The notes under the pieces: model-generated
The model's input: only the letters and a program-made list of their open reading frames with translations
What the model was told of the DNA's origin: nothing
Databases searched by the model: none
Position numbers and translations under genes: made by a program
Assembly (NCBI RefSeq): GCF_038433155.1
Contig: NZ_JBCDMW010000021.1
Location: forward strand, 1 to 64,000
DNA from: Luteococcus sp038433155
GTDB lineage: Bacteria; Actinomycetota; Actinomycetes; Propionibacteriales; Propionibacteriaceae
Length of the DNA stretch: 64,000 nucleotides
Direction: 5' to 3'
Shown here: piece by piece, positions 56,560 to 64,000 of the stretch
Numbering within the stretch: the first letter of the stretch is position 1
Layout: every line of letters starts with the position of its first letter

Positions 56560-59500
56560 GTGTACGAGGGTGGGACCGATCACACTGGTGGTCCGTACGG
56601 TACGGAGCTGATCAGCACCGCCGCGCCCGCGCGCCTGCCTGCCCGTTCCTGGCGTCGCACCGAGCCCTTGCGATGGAGTCTCGACGGCCAGTGGCGTTTC
56701 CTGCTCAGCAAGGGGCCGGCCTGGGCCCCCGTCGAGGCCGCCAGCCCGGAACTGGACGACACGGATTGGGACCGGATTGAGATCCCCGGGCACTGGGTGC
56801 TGCAGAACGACGGCGTCTGGGGCAAGCCCGCCTACACCAATGTGCAGTTCCCGATCCCGTTGGATCCGCCGCACGTCCCGGATGAGAACCCCACCGGCGA
56901 CCACCGGCTGTGGATCACCCTGCCCGGGGCAGACGCCGACACCAACGGCACTGACCTGCAGGCGCCCGAGGCCTGGGTCGACTGGCAAGGCTTCGAGAAG
57001 GTGCTGCTGCGCCTGGACGGCGTCGAGAGCCTGGGCCTCATCAGCGTCAACGGCACCCGGGTGGGCACCTTCTCCGGCTCCCGCCTTCCGCTGGAACTGG
57101 ACGTCACCGAACACCTGCACCCCGGCGCCAACCTGCTGCACATCCGCGTGCACCAGTGGAGCGCCAACACCTACGTCGAGGACCAGGACCAGTGGTGGCT
57201 GCCGGGCATCTTCCGCAGCGTCAGCCTGGTGGGCCGCCCCGTCGCCGGCATCGACGACGTCTGGCTGCGTGCCGACTACGACCACACCGACGCCACCGGC
57301 ACCATCACCCCCGAGGTACGGGCCACCGAAGCCGCCTACCCGATCACCCTGCGCGTCCCGCAGCTCGGCGTCGACGTCACCTGGCAGAGCGAAGCCGAGA
57401 TCGGGCCCATCCGGATCAACAGCGTCGAGCCCTGGTGCCCGGAGACGCCCCGGCTCTACCCGGCCACGGTCAGCAACCAGGCCGAGCAGATCGAACTGCG
57501 GCTGGGCTTCCGCACGGTGCAGATCATCGGCCGCGACTGGCTGGTCAACGGCGCACCCGTGCGCTTCCGCGGCGTGAACCGGCATGAATTCCACCCCAGC
57601 AAGGGACGGGTTTTCGACGCCGCGGACGCCCGCGCCGGGCTGGAGCTGATGAAGCGCCACCACCTCAACGCCGTGCGCACCAGCCACTACCCGCCACACC
57701 CCGAGCTGCTGGAGATGTGCGACGAGCTGGGTTTCTGGGTGATCGACGAATGTGACCTGGAGACCCACGGCTTCGAGCTGAACGGCTGGGTTGGCAATCC
57801 GTCGGAAGACCCGGCCTGGCAGCAGAACTACCTGGACCGCGCCGACCGGATGCTGGAGCGGGACAAGAACCACCCGTCGATCATCTGCTGGAGCCTGGGC
57901 AATGAGTCCGGCACCGGCGCCAACCTGGCCGCGATGGCCAACCAGATCAAGCGCCGCGACCCCGGCCGTCCCGTGCACTACGAGGGCGACTACGAGGCGG
58001 CGTATTCAGACGTGGTCAGCCGGATGTACACCTCACTGGTGGAGATGCGCGAGATGAGCGAGGGCTTGGGAGTGGCTCTCACGCATCGCAGCGCGCAATC
58101 CGTCCGGCTGGCCGCCAAGCCAATGATGCTCTGCGAATACGCGCACGCCATGGGCAATGGCCCCGGCGCACTCGCCGAGTACGACGAGGCCTTCAACCTG
58201 CCCGGCTGGCACGGTGGCTTCGTCTGGGAGTGGCGCGACCATGGCCTGCTCACCCACACCGTCGACGGCACACCCTTCCACGGCTACGGCGGCGACTTCG
58301 GTGAACGGGTGCACGACGGCTCCTTCGTCTGCGACGGCCTGTTGCTGGCCGACGGCACGCCGAGCCCCGGGCTGGCCGAGCTGGCGGCGGTCAATGCCCC
58401 CTTCACCTTCGCCCTGACCGAGGATCGACGGCTGCGGATCACCAATCGCTGGCACGGACTGGATTCCGCCAAGGTGGACTTCGTGTGCACCTGGGCGGTG
58501 GGGGAGAGCCCCGCCCCGTTGCTGGAGGCGATGGAGCGCGGCGAGATCCGACGGGACAAGAGCGTGCGGTTGGACGTGCCGGTGATCCCGGCCGGTCAGA
58601 GCGTCGTGGTGAGCCTGCCCGACTGGGTCAGGGAGAGCTACCAGCCCGGCTCGTGGGCCACCATCGCCCTCACCGCCCTGTGGTTCGAGCACGAATGCGC
58701 CAAGCGGAGCTGGCTGGCGGGTGAACACGCCTTCGAGCTGGGCCATGCCCGCTTCCGGCTGGACCGGCCCGCCGCACCGCAGCCCCTGCCGCGCCCCACG
58801 GCCGCCCCGACACTGGACGGCGATGTGGTTCGGATCGGTCCGGCGCGCTTCGACGCCCTCACCGGCACCCTGACCAGCCTGGGGGAGGTTGCCGTCGACG
58901 CCTGCCACCTGGAGCTGTGGCGCGCGCCGACGGAGAACGACTCGCTGACCACCTTTGGCTCCTATGAGCTGGCCGACCCGGAACTGACCCACGGCCACGG
59001 CGTCGATGGCCCCTCGTCGGCCGACCGCTGGCGCGCCGCCGGCCTGGACCGGCTGCATGCCCGGCTGGTGCACGCCCGGATCGAGGGCGACGAGTACGTG
59101 GTGCGGGAGCGGCTGTTGCCCGCCCAGGGCACCCACGGCGCCGAGGTGGAATTCCGCTGGGCACTCGTCGATGGGGCACAGGTTGAGGGGGCACGGGTTG
59201 AGGGGACGCAGCTGGACGGGGCGCTGCGCTGCGAGGTCAGCGTCGACCCGATCGGCCCGCGCGAACCGATCTGCACCTGGCCCCGGATCGGCGTCCACCT
59301 GGCGCTTCCGCTGGGCTACACCGAAGCCCGGTGGTGCGGGATGGGCCCCGATGAGGCCTACCCGGACTCCCGCACCGCCGCCCGGCACGGCTGGTGGGAA
59401 CGCCCGATCGACGAGATGACCACGCCCTATGCCGTGCCACAGGAGAGCGGCCACCGGCCCGAGCTCTTCTGGGCCTGGCTGAACGGCCGGGACCTGCCCA

Positions 59501-59739
59501 CCCTGCGGATCGGTTCGGTGGGGGAGCGGCGGATCGGTTTCGGCGTCGGCCGGCACGACGCCCACCAGCTCACCGCGGCCACCCACCAGCACGAGCTGCC
59601 GCCGGCCAGCCACACCCACCTCTACCTGGACGCCGCCCAGCACGGCCTGGGTTCGCGCTCCTGCGGCCCCGACGTGCTGCCGCGTTACCAGCTGTGGCCC
59701 ACCAGCCTGCGGTTCGGCTTCACCCTGGGGTGCCAGTGA
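56560..59739 (+). CDS. lacZ: beta-galactosidase (glycoside hydrolase family 2)
   Basis: The 1059-residue enzyme should hydrolyse beta-galactosides in the cytoplasm; no signal peptide is seen. Domain order follows E. coli LacZ: jelly-roll domain (about 30-215), Ig-like domain, TIM barrel (about 325-610), Ig-like domain, and a long beta-sandwich (about 750-1059). The acid/base is Glu449 (GNESGTG) and the nucleophile is Glu526 (LCEYAHAMGN). GTG 56560 has GAGGGAG six bases upstream. It overlaps lacI (TGATG). Confidence 0.93.
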   Translation: MYEGGTDHTGGPYGTELISTAAPARLPARSWRRTEPLRWSLDGQWRFLLSKGPAWAPVEAASPELDDTDWDRIEIPGHWVLQNDGVWGKPAYTNVQFPIPLDPPHVPDENPTGDHRLWITLPGADADTNGTDLQAPEAWVDWQGFEKVLLRLDGVESLGLISVNGTRVGTFSGSRLPLELDVTEHLHPGANLLHIRVHQWSANTYVEDQDQWWLPGIFRSVSLVGRPVAGIDDVWLRADYDHTDATGTITPEVRATEAAYPITLRVPQLGVDVTWQSEAEIGPIRINSVEPWCPETPRLYPATVSNQAEQIELRLGFRTVQIIGRDWLVNGAPVRFRGVNRHEFHPSKGRVFDAADARAGLELMKRHHLNAVRTSHYPPHPELLEMCDELGFWVIDECDLETHGFELNGWVGNPSEDPAWQQNYLDRADRMLERDKNHPSIICWSLGNESGTGANLAAMANQIKRRDPGRPVHYEGDYEAAYSDVVSRMYTSLVEMREMSEGLGVALTHRSAQSVRLAAKPMMLCEYAHAMGNGPGALAEYDEAFNLPGWHGGFVWEWRDHGLLTHTVDGTPFHGYGGDFGERVHDGSFVCDGLLLADGTPSPGLAELAAVNAPFTFALTEDRRLRITNRWHGLDSAKVDFVCTWAVGESPAPLLEAMERGEIRRDKSVRLDVPVIPAGQSVVVSLPDWVRESYQPGSWATIALTALWFEHECAKRSWLAGEHAFELGHARFRLDRPAAPQPLPRPTAAPTLDGDVVRIGPARFDALTGTLTSLGEVAVDACHLELWRAPTENDSLTTFGSYELADPELTHGHGVDGPSSADRWRAAGLDRLHARLVHARIEGDEYVVRERLLPAQGTHGAEVEFRWALVDGAQVEGARVEGTQLDGALRCEVSVDPIGPREPICTWPRIGVHLALPLGYTEARWCGMGPDEAYPDSRTAARHGWWERPIDEMTTPYAVPQESGHRPELFWAWLNGRDLPTLRIGSVGERRIGFGVGRHDAHQLTAATHQHELPPASHTHLYLDAAQHGLGSRSCGPDVLPRYQLWPTSLRFGFTLGCQ

Positions 59740-60773
59740 TGCCCAAGCAGGCCACCATCCAGGACGTCGCCCAGCTCGCGGGGGTTTCCCGCGGGACGGT
59801 CAGCCGCGTCCTGAATGGCAGTCCCAAGGTGAGCCCCGAGGCCCGCAAGGCCGTCGAGGCGGCGGTGAAGAAGACCGACTACCGGGTCAATCCGCACGCC
59901 CGCTCCCTGGCCAGCGGCCGCAACAATGCGATCGCGGTGCTGCTCACCCAGCCGCAACACGAGTTGTTCGCCGACCCCACCTTCAGCCTGCTGCTGCAGG
60001 GCGTCTCCGACGGTCTGGCCGGCAGCGACACCGCCCTGGTGCTCCTGCTGGCGGGCAACGACGAGGAACGCCGGCGCACCGCCAACTTCCTGCGCTCCCG
60101 GCACATCGACGGGGTGGTGCACCTGACCCCGCACGTCAGCGACCCGATGCTGGACGTGATTGCCGACGCCGAGGTGCCGGTGGTGGTCTGCGGCATCCCG
60201 CCGGCCGACCACCACAACAAGCGGCTGTGGTCGGTCACCATCACCGACCGGGCCGGGGCCCGCGAGGCCGTCCAGCACCTGCAGGAGCTGGGTGCGTGCC
60301 GGATCGGCATGATCGCCGGGCCCACCGACGCCCTCGGCAGCTGCGAGCGGGTGGTCGGCTTCCGGGAAGCGCTGGGGGAGGCCTTCACCCCGGACCTGGT
60401 GGCCCACGGTGACTACGGACGAGACTCCGGCGCCGCCGCCCTCAAGACCCTGCTGACCCGTCACCCGGACCTGGACGCCGTCTTCTGCGCGTCGGACCGG
60501 ATGGCGATCGGCGCGCTGGACGAGGCCCGGCTGCGCGGCCTGGCCGTCCCGGAAGACCTGCTGCTGGTCGGCTTCGACGACCACGAGATCAGCCGGATCT
60601 CCCAACCTCCATTGACCACCGTCGCCCAACCCCTGCGCCAGCTTGGCCGGGCGACGGTGCAGATGCTCACCACGGCACTGCAGGGAGACGATCCCGGACA
60701 TCGGGTCTTCTCCACCCAGCTGGTCCGCCGGGCCAGTACCCAACCCATCCGCTCTCAAGGAGGAGAACGATGA
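59739..60773 (+). CDS. LacI-family transcription regulator
   Basis: A 344-residue regulator. ATIQDVAQLAGVSRGTVSRV is the HTH, and VNPHARSLASGRNNAIAVLL is the hinge. A periplasmic-binding-protein-like effector domain ends in LLLVGFDDHEISRISQPPLTTVAQP. It likely represses its own operon from the operator at 56504 and senses a galactoside. It overlaps lacZ and the binding-protein gene. Confidence 0.92.
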   Translation: MPKQATIQDVAQLAGVSRGTVSRVLNGSPKVSPEARKAVEAAVKKTDYRVNPHARSLASGRNNAIAVLLTQPQHELFADPTFSLLLQGVSDGLAGSDTALVLLLAGNDEERRRTANFLRSRHIDGVVHLTPHVSDPMLDVIADAEVPVVVCGIPPADHHNKRLWSVTITDRAGAREAVQHLQELGACRIGMIAGPTDALGSCERVVGFREALGEAFTPDLVAHGDYGRDSGAAALKTLLTRHPDLDAVFCASDRMAIGALDEARLRGLAVPEDLLLVGFDDHEISRISQPPLTTVAQPLRQLGRATVQMLTTALQGDDPGHRVFSTQLVRRASTQPIRSQGGER

Positions 60774-62068
60774 CCAATCCAACCATTCCCATGCCGCACT
60801 TCGGCCGCCGCGCCATGCTGCAGGGCCTCGTCGGCGCCGCCGCCCTGGGCGGTCTGACCGCCTGCGGTGGGGACAAGAAGAGCAGCACCGCGCCCGGTTC
60901 CGGCGCGTCGGTGGGCGGCACCGTGACCGTCGGCTCCAGCCAGTCCGACGACATCCCGAAGAAGGCCTTCGCCCAGATGATGGCCGGCTTCAAGAAGGCC
61001 GACGTCAAGATCAACACCATCCAGCACGAGACCTTCAAGGAGGGCATCAACAACTACCTCCAGGGCAGCCCCGACGACGTCTTCACCTGGTTTGCCGGCT
61101 ACCGCGCCCGCTACTTCGCGGACAAGGGCCTGGTGGGTGACATCACCGACGTCTGGGAGAAGATCGACGGGATGCCGGAGTCGATGAAGAAGCTGGCCAC
61201 CGCCAATGACAAGCAGGTCTTCGTGCCCTCCACCTACTACCCGTGGGGCATCTTCTACCGGCCGAGCGTCTGGAAGCAGCACGGCTACGAGGTTCCCAAG
61301 ACCAAGGACGAGTGGCTGACGCTGTGCGAGAAGATGAAGAAGGACGGCCTGACCCCGATCGCCTTCGCCAACAAGGACGGCTGGGAGGCGATGGGCACCT
61401 TCGACATGCTGAACCTGCGGATCAACGGCTATGACCACCACGTCAAGCTGATGGCCGGCGAGGAGTCCTGGGAGAGCGAGCAGGTCAAGAAGGTCTTCGC
61501 CGCCTGGAAGGAACTGCTGCCCTTCCACCAGGCTGACTCCCTGGGCCGCACCTGGCAGGAGGCCGCGCAGAGCCTGGTGCAGAAGAAGTCCGGCATGTAC
61601 ACCATGGGCATGTTCATCTCCCAGCAGTTCCAGGCCTCCAAGGACGCCAAGGATGACCTGGACTTCTTCCCCTTCCCGGAGTTCGACGCCGGGATCGGCG
61701 CCAAGGTCGTCGAGGCCCCCGTGGACGGCTTCATGATGGCTGCCAAGCCCAAGAACGAGGCCGCCGCCAAGGAACTGCTGCTCTACCTGAGCACCCCGGA
61801 GGCCGTCGGCATCACCATCAAGTCCGACCCGTCGGTGATCGGCGCCAATTCCAAGGCCGACCAGGCCAGCTACACCGCGCTGCAGAAGAAGGCCGTGACC
61901 ATGATCGAGGAGGCGGAGAACATCTCCCAGTTCCTGGACCGCGATTCCCGGCCCGACTTCGCCAACACCGTCGTCGGCCCCGCCTTCCAGCAGTTCACCA
62001 AGGATCCGTCCCAGATCGATTCCATCCTGAAGTCCGTCGAGGAACAGAAGAAGTCCATCTTCGCCTGA
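60770..62068 (+). CDS. sugar ABC transporter substrate-binding lipoprotein
   Basis: A 432-residue solute-binding protein of cluster 1 (MalE/UgpB type). The signal GRRAMLQGLVGAAALGGLTAC has twin arginines and a lipobox with Cys32, so it may be exported by Tat and lipidated by Lgt. VFTWFAGYRARYFADKGLV and YPWGIFYRPSVWKQHGYEVP line the sugar site. Its ATG overlaps the regulator stop by four bases. Confidence 0.93.
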   Translation: MTNPTIPMPHFGRRAMLQGLVGAAALGGLTACGGDKKSSTAPGSGASVGGTVTVGSSQSDDIPKKAFAQMMAGFKKADVKINTIQHETFKEGINNYLQGSPDDVFTWFAGYRARYFADKGLVGDITDVWEKIDGMPESMKKLATANDKQVFVPSTYYPWGIFYRPSVWKQHGYEVPKTKDEWLTLCEKMKKDGLTPIAFANKDGWEAMGTFDMLNLRINGYDHHVKLMAGEESWESEQVKKVFAAWKELLPFHQADSLGRTWQEAAQSLVQKKSGMYTMGMFISQQFQASKDAKDDLDFFPFPEFDAGIGAKVVEAPVDGFMMAAKPKNEAAAKELLLYLSTPEAVGITIKSDPSVIGANSKADQASYTALQKKAVTMIEEAENISQFLDRDSRPDFANTVVGPAFQQFTKDPSQIDSILKSVEEQKKSIFA

Positions 62069-62112
62069 TCTGCCCCGCGCGTCCGGGAGGACAGCGCGAC
62101 CAGAGGAGAACC

Positions 62113-63042
62113 ATGTCTGTCACCACCCCTGCCGTGACCACCACGGAAACCCCACCCCCGCAGCGTCGGCGCCGCAAGATGCGCGCCGCCGACAAGGCCA
62201 CGGTCATCGCCATGGCGACGATCCCCGTCCTGCTGGTGGTGGTCTTCGTCTGGATCCCGGCGATCACCTCGGTCGCGCTGTCCTTCACCAAGTGGGACGG
62301 TGTCGGCGGCCTGGACCAGATCAAGTTCGTCGGCCTGCAGAACTACACCGATCTGGCCACCATCTACCCGCCCTTCTGGCCGGCCCTGACCCACAACGTC
62401 ATCTGGCTGCTGGGGCTCTTCCTGGTCTTCACCCCGCTGGGTATGTTCCTGGCCGTCCTGCTGGACAAGGAGATCCGGGGCTCGCGGGCCTACCAGACCG
62501 CGCTCTACCTGCCGGTGGTGCTGTCCGCCGCGCTGGTGGGCTTCATCTGGCAGCTGATGTACAGCCGGGACCAGGGCTTCCTGAACTGGCTGTTCGGCAC
62601 CCAGATCGACTGGTACGGCAATTCCAACATCAACCTGTGGGCGGCCATGCTGGCCAATGGCTGGCGGCACGTCGGCTACATCATGCTGCTCTACCTGTCG
62701 GGCCTGAAGGGGATCGACCCGTCGCTGCGGGAGGCCGCCGCCATCGACGGCGCCAGCCAGTTCAAGACCTATCGCGACGTGATCTTCCCCGCCCTGCGGC
62801 CGATCAACATCATCGTCGTCACCATCACCGTCATCGAGGGCCTGCGCGCCTTCGACCTGGCCTGGGTGATCAATCGGGGCCGCAATGGCCTGGAGCTGAT
62901 CTCCACCCTGGTCACCACCAATGTGGTGGGTGAGGCCAGCCGGATCGGCTTCGGCTCCGCCCTGGCCACCATCATGCTGCTGATCAGCTCGGTCTTCATC
63001 GTGATCCAGCTCCGCGTCGTCATGAAGGGAGAGGGCCAGTGA
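62113..63042 (+). CDS. sugar ABC transporter permease (MalF-like)
   Basis: A 309-residue inner-membrane permease with six helices. The EAA loop reads LREAAAIDGASQFKTYRDVIFPALRP, quoted for EAAAIDGA, and contacts the ATPase. AGAGGAG lies before the ATG. It overlaps the next permease by four bases. Confidence 0.93.
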   Translation: MSVTTPAVTTTETPPPQRRRRKMRAADKATVIAMATIPVLLVVVFVWIPAITSVALSFTKWDGVGGLDQIKFVGLQNYTDLATIYPPFWPALTHNVIWLLGLFLVFTPLGMFLAVLLDKEIRGSRAYQTALYLPVVLSAALVGFIWQLMYSRDQGFLNWLFGTQIDWYGNSNINLWAAMLANGWRHVGYIMLLYLSGLKGIDPSLREAAAIDGASQFKTYRDVIFPALRPINIIVVTITVIEGLRAFDLAWVINRGRNGLELISTLVTTNVVGEASRIGFGSALATIMLLISSVFIVIQLRVVMKGEGQ

Positions 63043-63938
63043 GCACCTCCACCACCAGCCCCGAGGCCCTGCCGTCGCGGCACCGCCCGCTCACCGCCGG
63101 CCGAGTCGCCCTGCACGCCTTCCTGATTGCCACCAGCCTGGTCTTCCTGTTCCCGCTGCTGTGGGCGCTGTTCAACAGCTTCCGGGACTACGGCTACACC
63201 ATGGACCACGGCTACATGTCCTTCGGTGGCTTCACCCTGGACAACTACACCAATGCCTGGGAGCGGGGCGGATTCTCCAACAGCTTCCTGAACTCGGCCA
63301 TCATCACCATCTCCGCGGTGCTGCTCACCCTGGCCTTCAGCAGCTGCATGGCCTTTGTGCTGGCCCGGTTCAGCTTCAAGTTCAACCTGAGCCTGCTGAG
63401 CCTGTTCGTCGCCGCCAACCTGCTGCCGCCGCAGTCCCTGCTGATCCCGATCTACCGGATGTTCCGGGCGCTCGAGGTGCCGGAGTGGATCTCCGCGTCA
63501 GGCACCCTGCTGAACTCACATCTGGGCGTGATCCTGGTCAACGTCGCCTTCCAGACCGGTTTCTGCACCTTCGTGCTGAGCAACTACATGAAGACCTTGC
63601 CCAAGGAGATCTACGAATCGGCCGAGATGGACGGCGCCTCGGTCTGGCGGCAGTTCTGGGGCCTGACTATCCCGCTGTGCCGTCCGCCGCTGGCGGCGCT
63701 GGGAACCCTGCAGGTGGCCTGGATCTACAACGAGTTCTTCTGGGCGACGGTGCTGCTGCAGTCTGGTGACAAGTTCCCGGTGACCAGCTCGCTGAACAAC
63801 CTCAAGGGCTCCTTCTTCACCGACTACAACCTGCTCTCGGCGGGCTCGATCATCGCCGCGCTGCCGGTGCTGGTGGTCTTCTTCGCCCTGCAGAAGCAGT
63901 TCGTCGCGGGCCTGACGCTGGGTGCGACGAAGGGCTGA
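63039..63938 (+). CDS. sugar ABC transporter permease (MalG-like)
   Basis: A 299-residue permease with six helices. The EAA-type loop ESAEMDGASVWRQFWGLTIP is clear. It is the last recognised gene. No ATPase gene follows within the window, as is common where a shared MsiK-type ATPase serves several sugar importers. The final 62 bases carry a weak hairpin and no gene. Confidence 0.93.
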   Translation: MSTSTTSPEALPSRHRPLTAGRVALHAFLIATSLVFLFPLLWALFNSFRDYGYTMDHGYMSFGGFTLDNYTNAWERGGFSNSFLNSAIITISAVLLTLAFSSCMAFVLARFSFKFNLSLLSLFVAANLLPPQSLLIPIYRMFRALEVPEWISASGTLLNSHLGVILVNVAFQTGFCTFVLSNYMKTLPKEIYESAEMDGASVWRQFWGLTIPLCRPPLAALGTLQVAWIYNEFFWATVLLQSGDKFPVTSSLNNLKGSFFTDYNLLSAGSIIAALPVLVVFFALQKQFVAGLTLGATKG

Positions 63939-64000
63939 GTTTGCGCGGTAGATTGGCTGCTCCGGAACGCAGCAGCAGAAAGTAGGGCGCATCCACCCCA

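Noticed and set aside
63957..63977. Hairpin GCTGCT/AGCAGC near the right edge, considered as a small RNA or SRP RNA
   Set aside because: Six pairs only, without the conserved SRP loop sequence; too little sequence remains to judge.

Overview
The window is GC-rich, densely coding, with short overlaps between co-directional genes. It looks like a high-GC actinobacterium. A methylmalonyl-CoA epimerase that starts like the Propionibacterium shermanii enzyme (DLFICIDHV), a GlgE/maltokinase glycogen cluster, and the actinobacterial order hisI-trpE-(two small membrane proteins)-trpC-trpB-trpA-lgt together suggest Propionibacteriaceae or a near relative. That placement is an inference at family level. 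I saw no rRNA, tRNA, CRISPR array, integrase or transposase.

Layout. 80-9308: a secreted metallophosphoesterase with a PHO-box-like repeat upstream, a DivIVA-type coiled-coil protein, methylmalonyl-CoA epimerase, a small membrane protein / PH-domain protein / RCK-type channel operon, phosphoglucomutase and a thioredoxin-TPR co-chaperone. 9309-16841: what looks like an acquired carbohydrate island: a possibly decayed lipoprotein gene, a GntR/HutC regulator, and a divergent operon of class II aldolase, mannose-family PTS IIA-IIB-IIC-IID, a zinc dehydrogenase and an FGGY kinase, ended by a hairpin. 16946-29862: glycogen metabolism (GNAT/NUDIX protein, glgB, mak, glgE, glgP, glgX), interrupted by a two-gene ATPase/TOPRIM-like cassette (25841-27624) that resembles a phage-defence pair.

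30172-40483: translation and tRNA genes (cysteine desulfurase, mnmA, a MetE-like protein, an ACT protein, gatCAB). A HepT/MntA toxin-antitoxin pair with an HTH-fused antitoxin and a truncated phosphotransferase gene sit between the ACT gene and gatC. An NCS2 permease follows gatB. 40489-54446: a hypothetical/TIGR03085 pair, the hisI-trp-lgt operon and gltBD. 54466-55371: a small lower-GC patch with a hypothetical membrane protein and an orphan nucleotidyltransferase. 55348-63938: TetR and SRPBCC genes back to back, then a beta-galactosidase, LacI regulator and sugar ABC transporter operon without its own ATPase.

How the genes work together: Pgm makes glucose 1-phosphate; Mak and GlgE build alpha-1,4-glucan from maltose 1-phosphate; GlgB branches it; GlgP and GlgX break it down. 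The TrpE, TrpC, TrpB and TrpA steps lead to tryptophan, but trpD and trpG are not here. GltBD makes glutamate.

The main general observation is that many transcription units are leaderless. A TANNNT -10 box lies exactly 6 or 7 bases before the start codon of nine genes, on both strands, which also settles several start codons. The strongest candidates for a little-studied system are the ATPase/TOPRIM-like pair, the HTH-MntA/HepT pair and the PTS/aldolase/FGGY-kinase operon.
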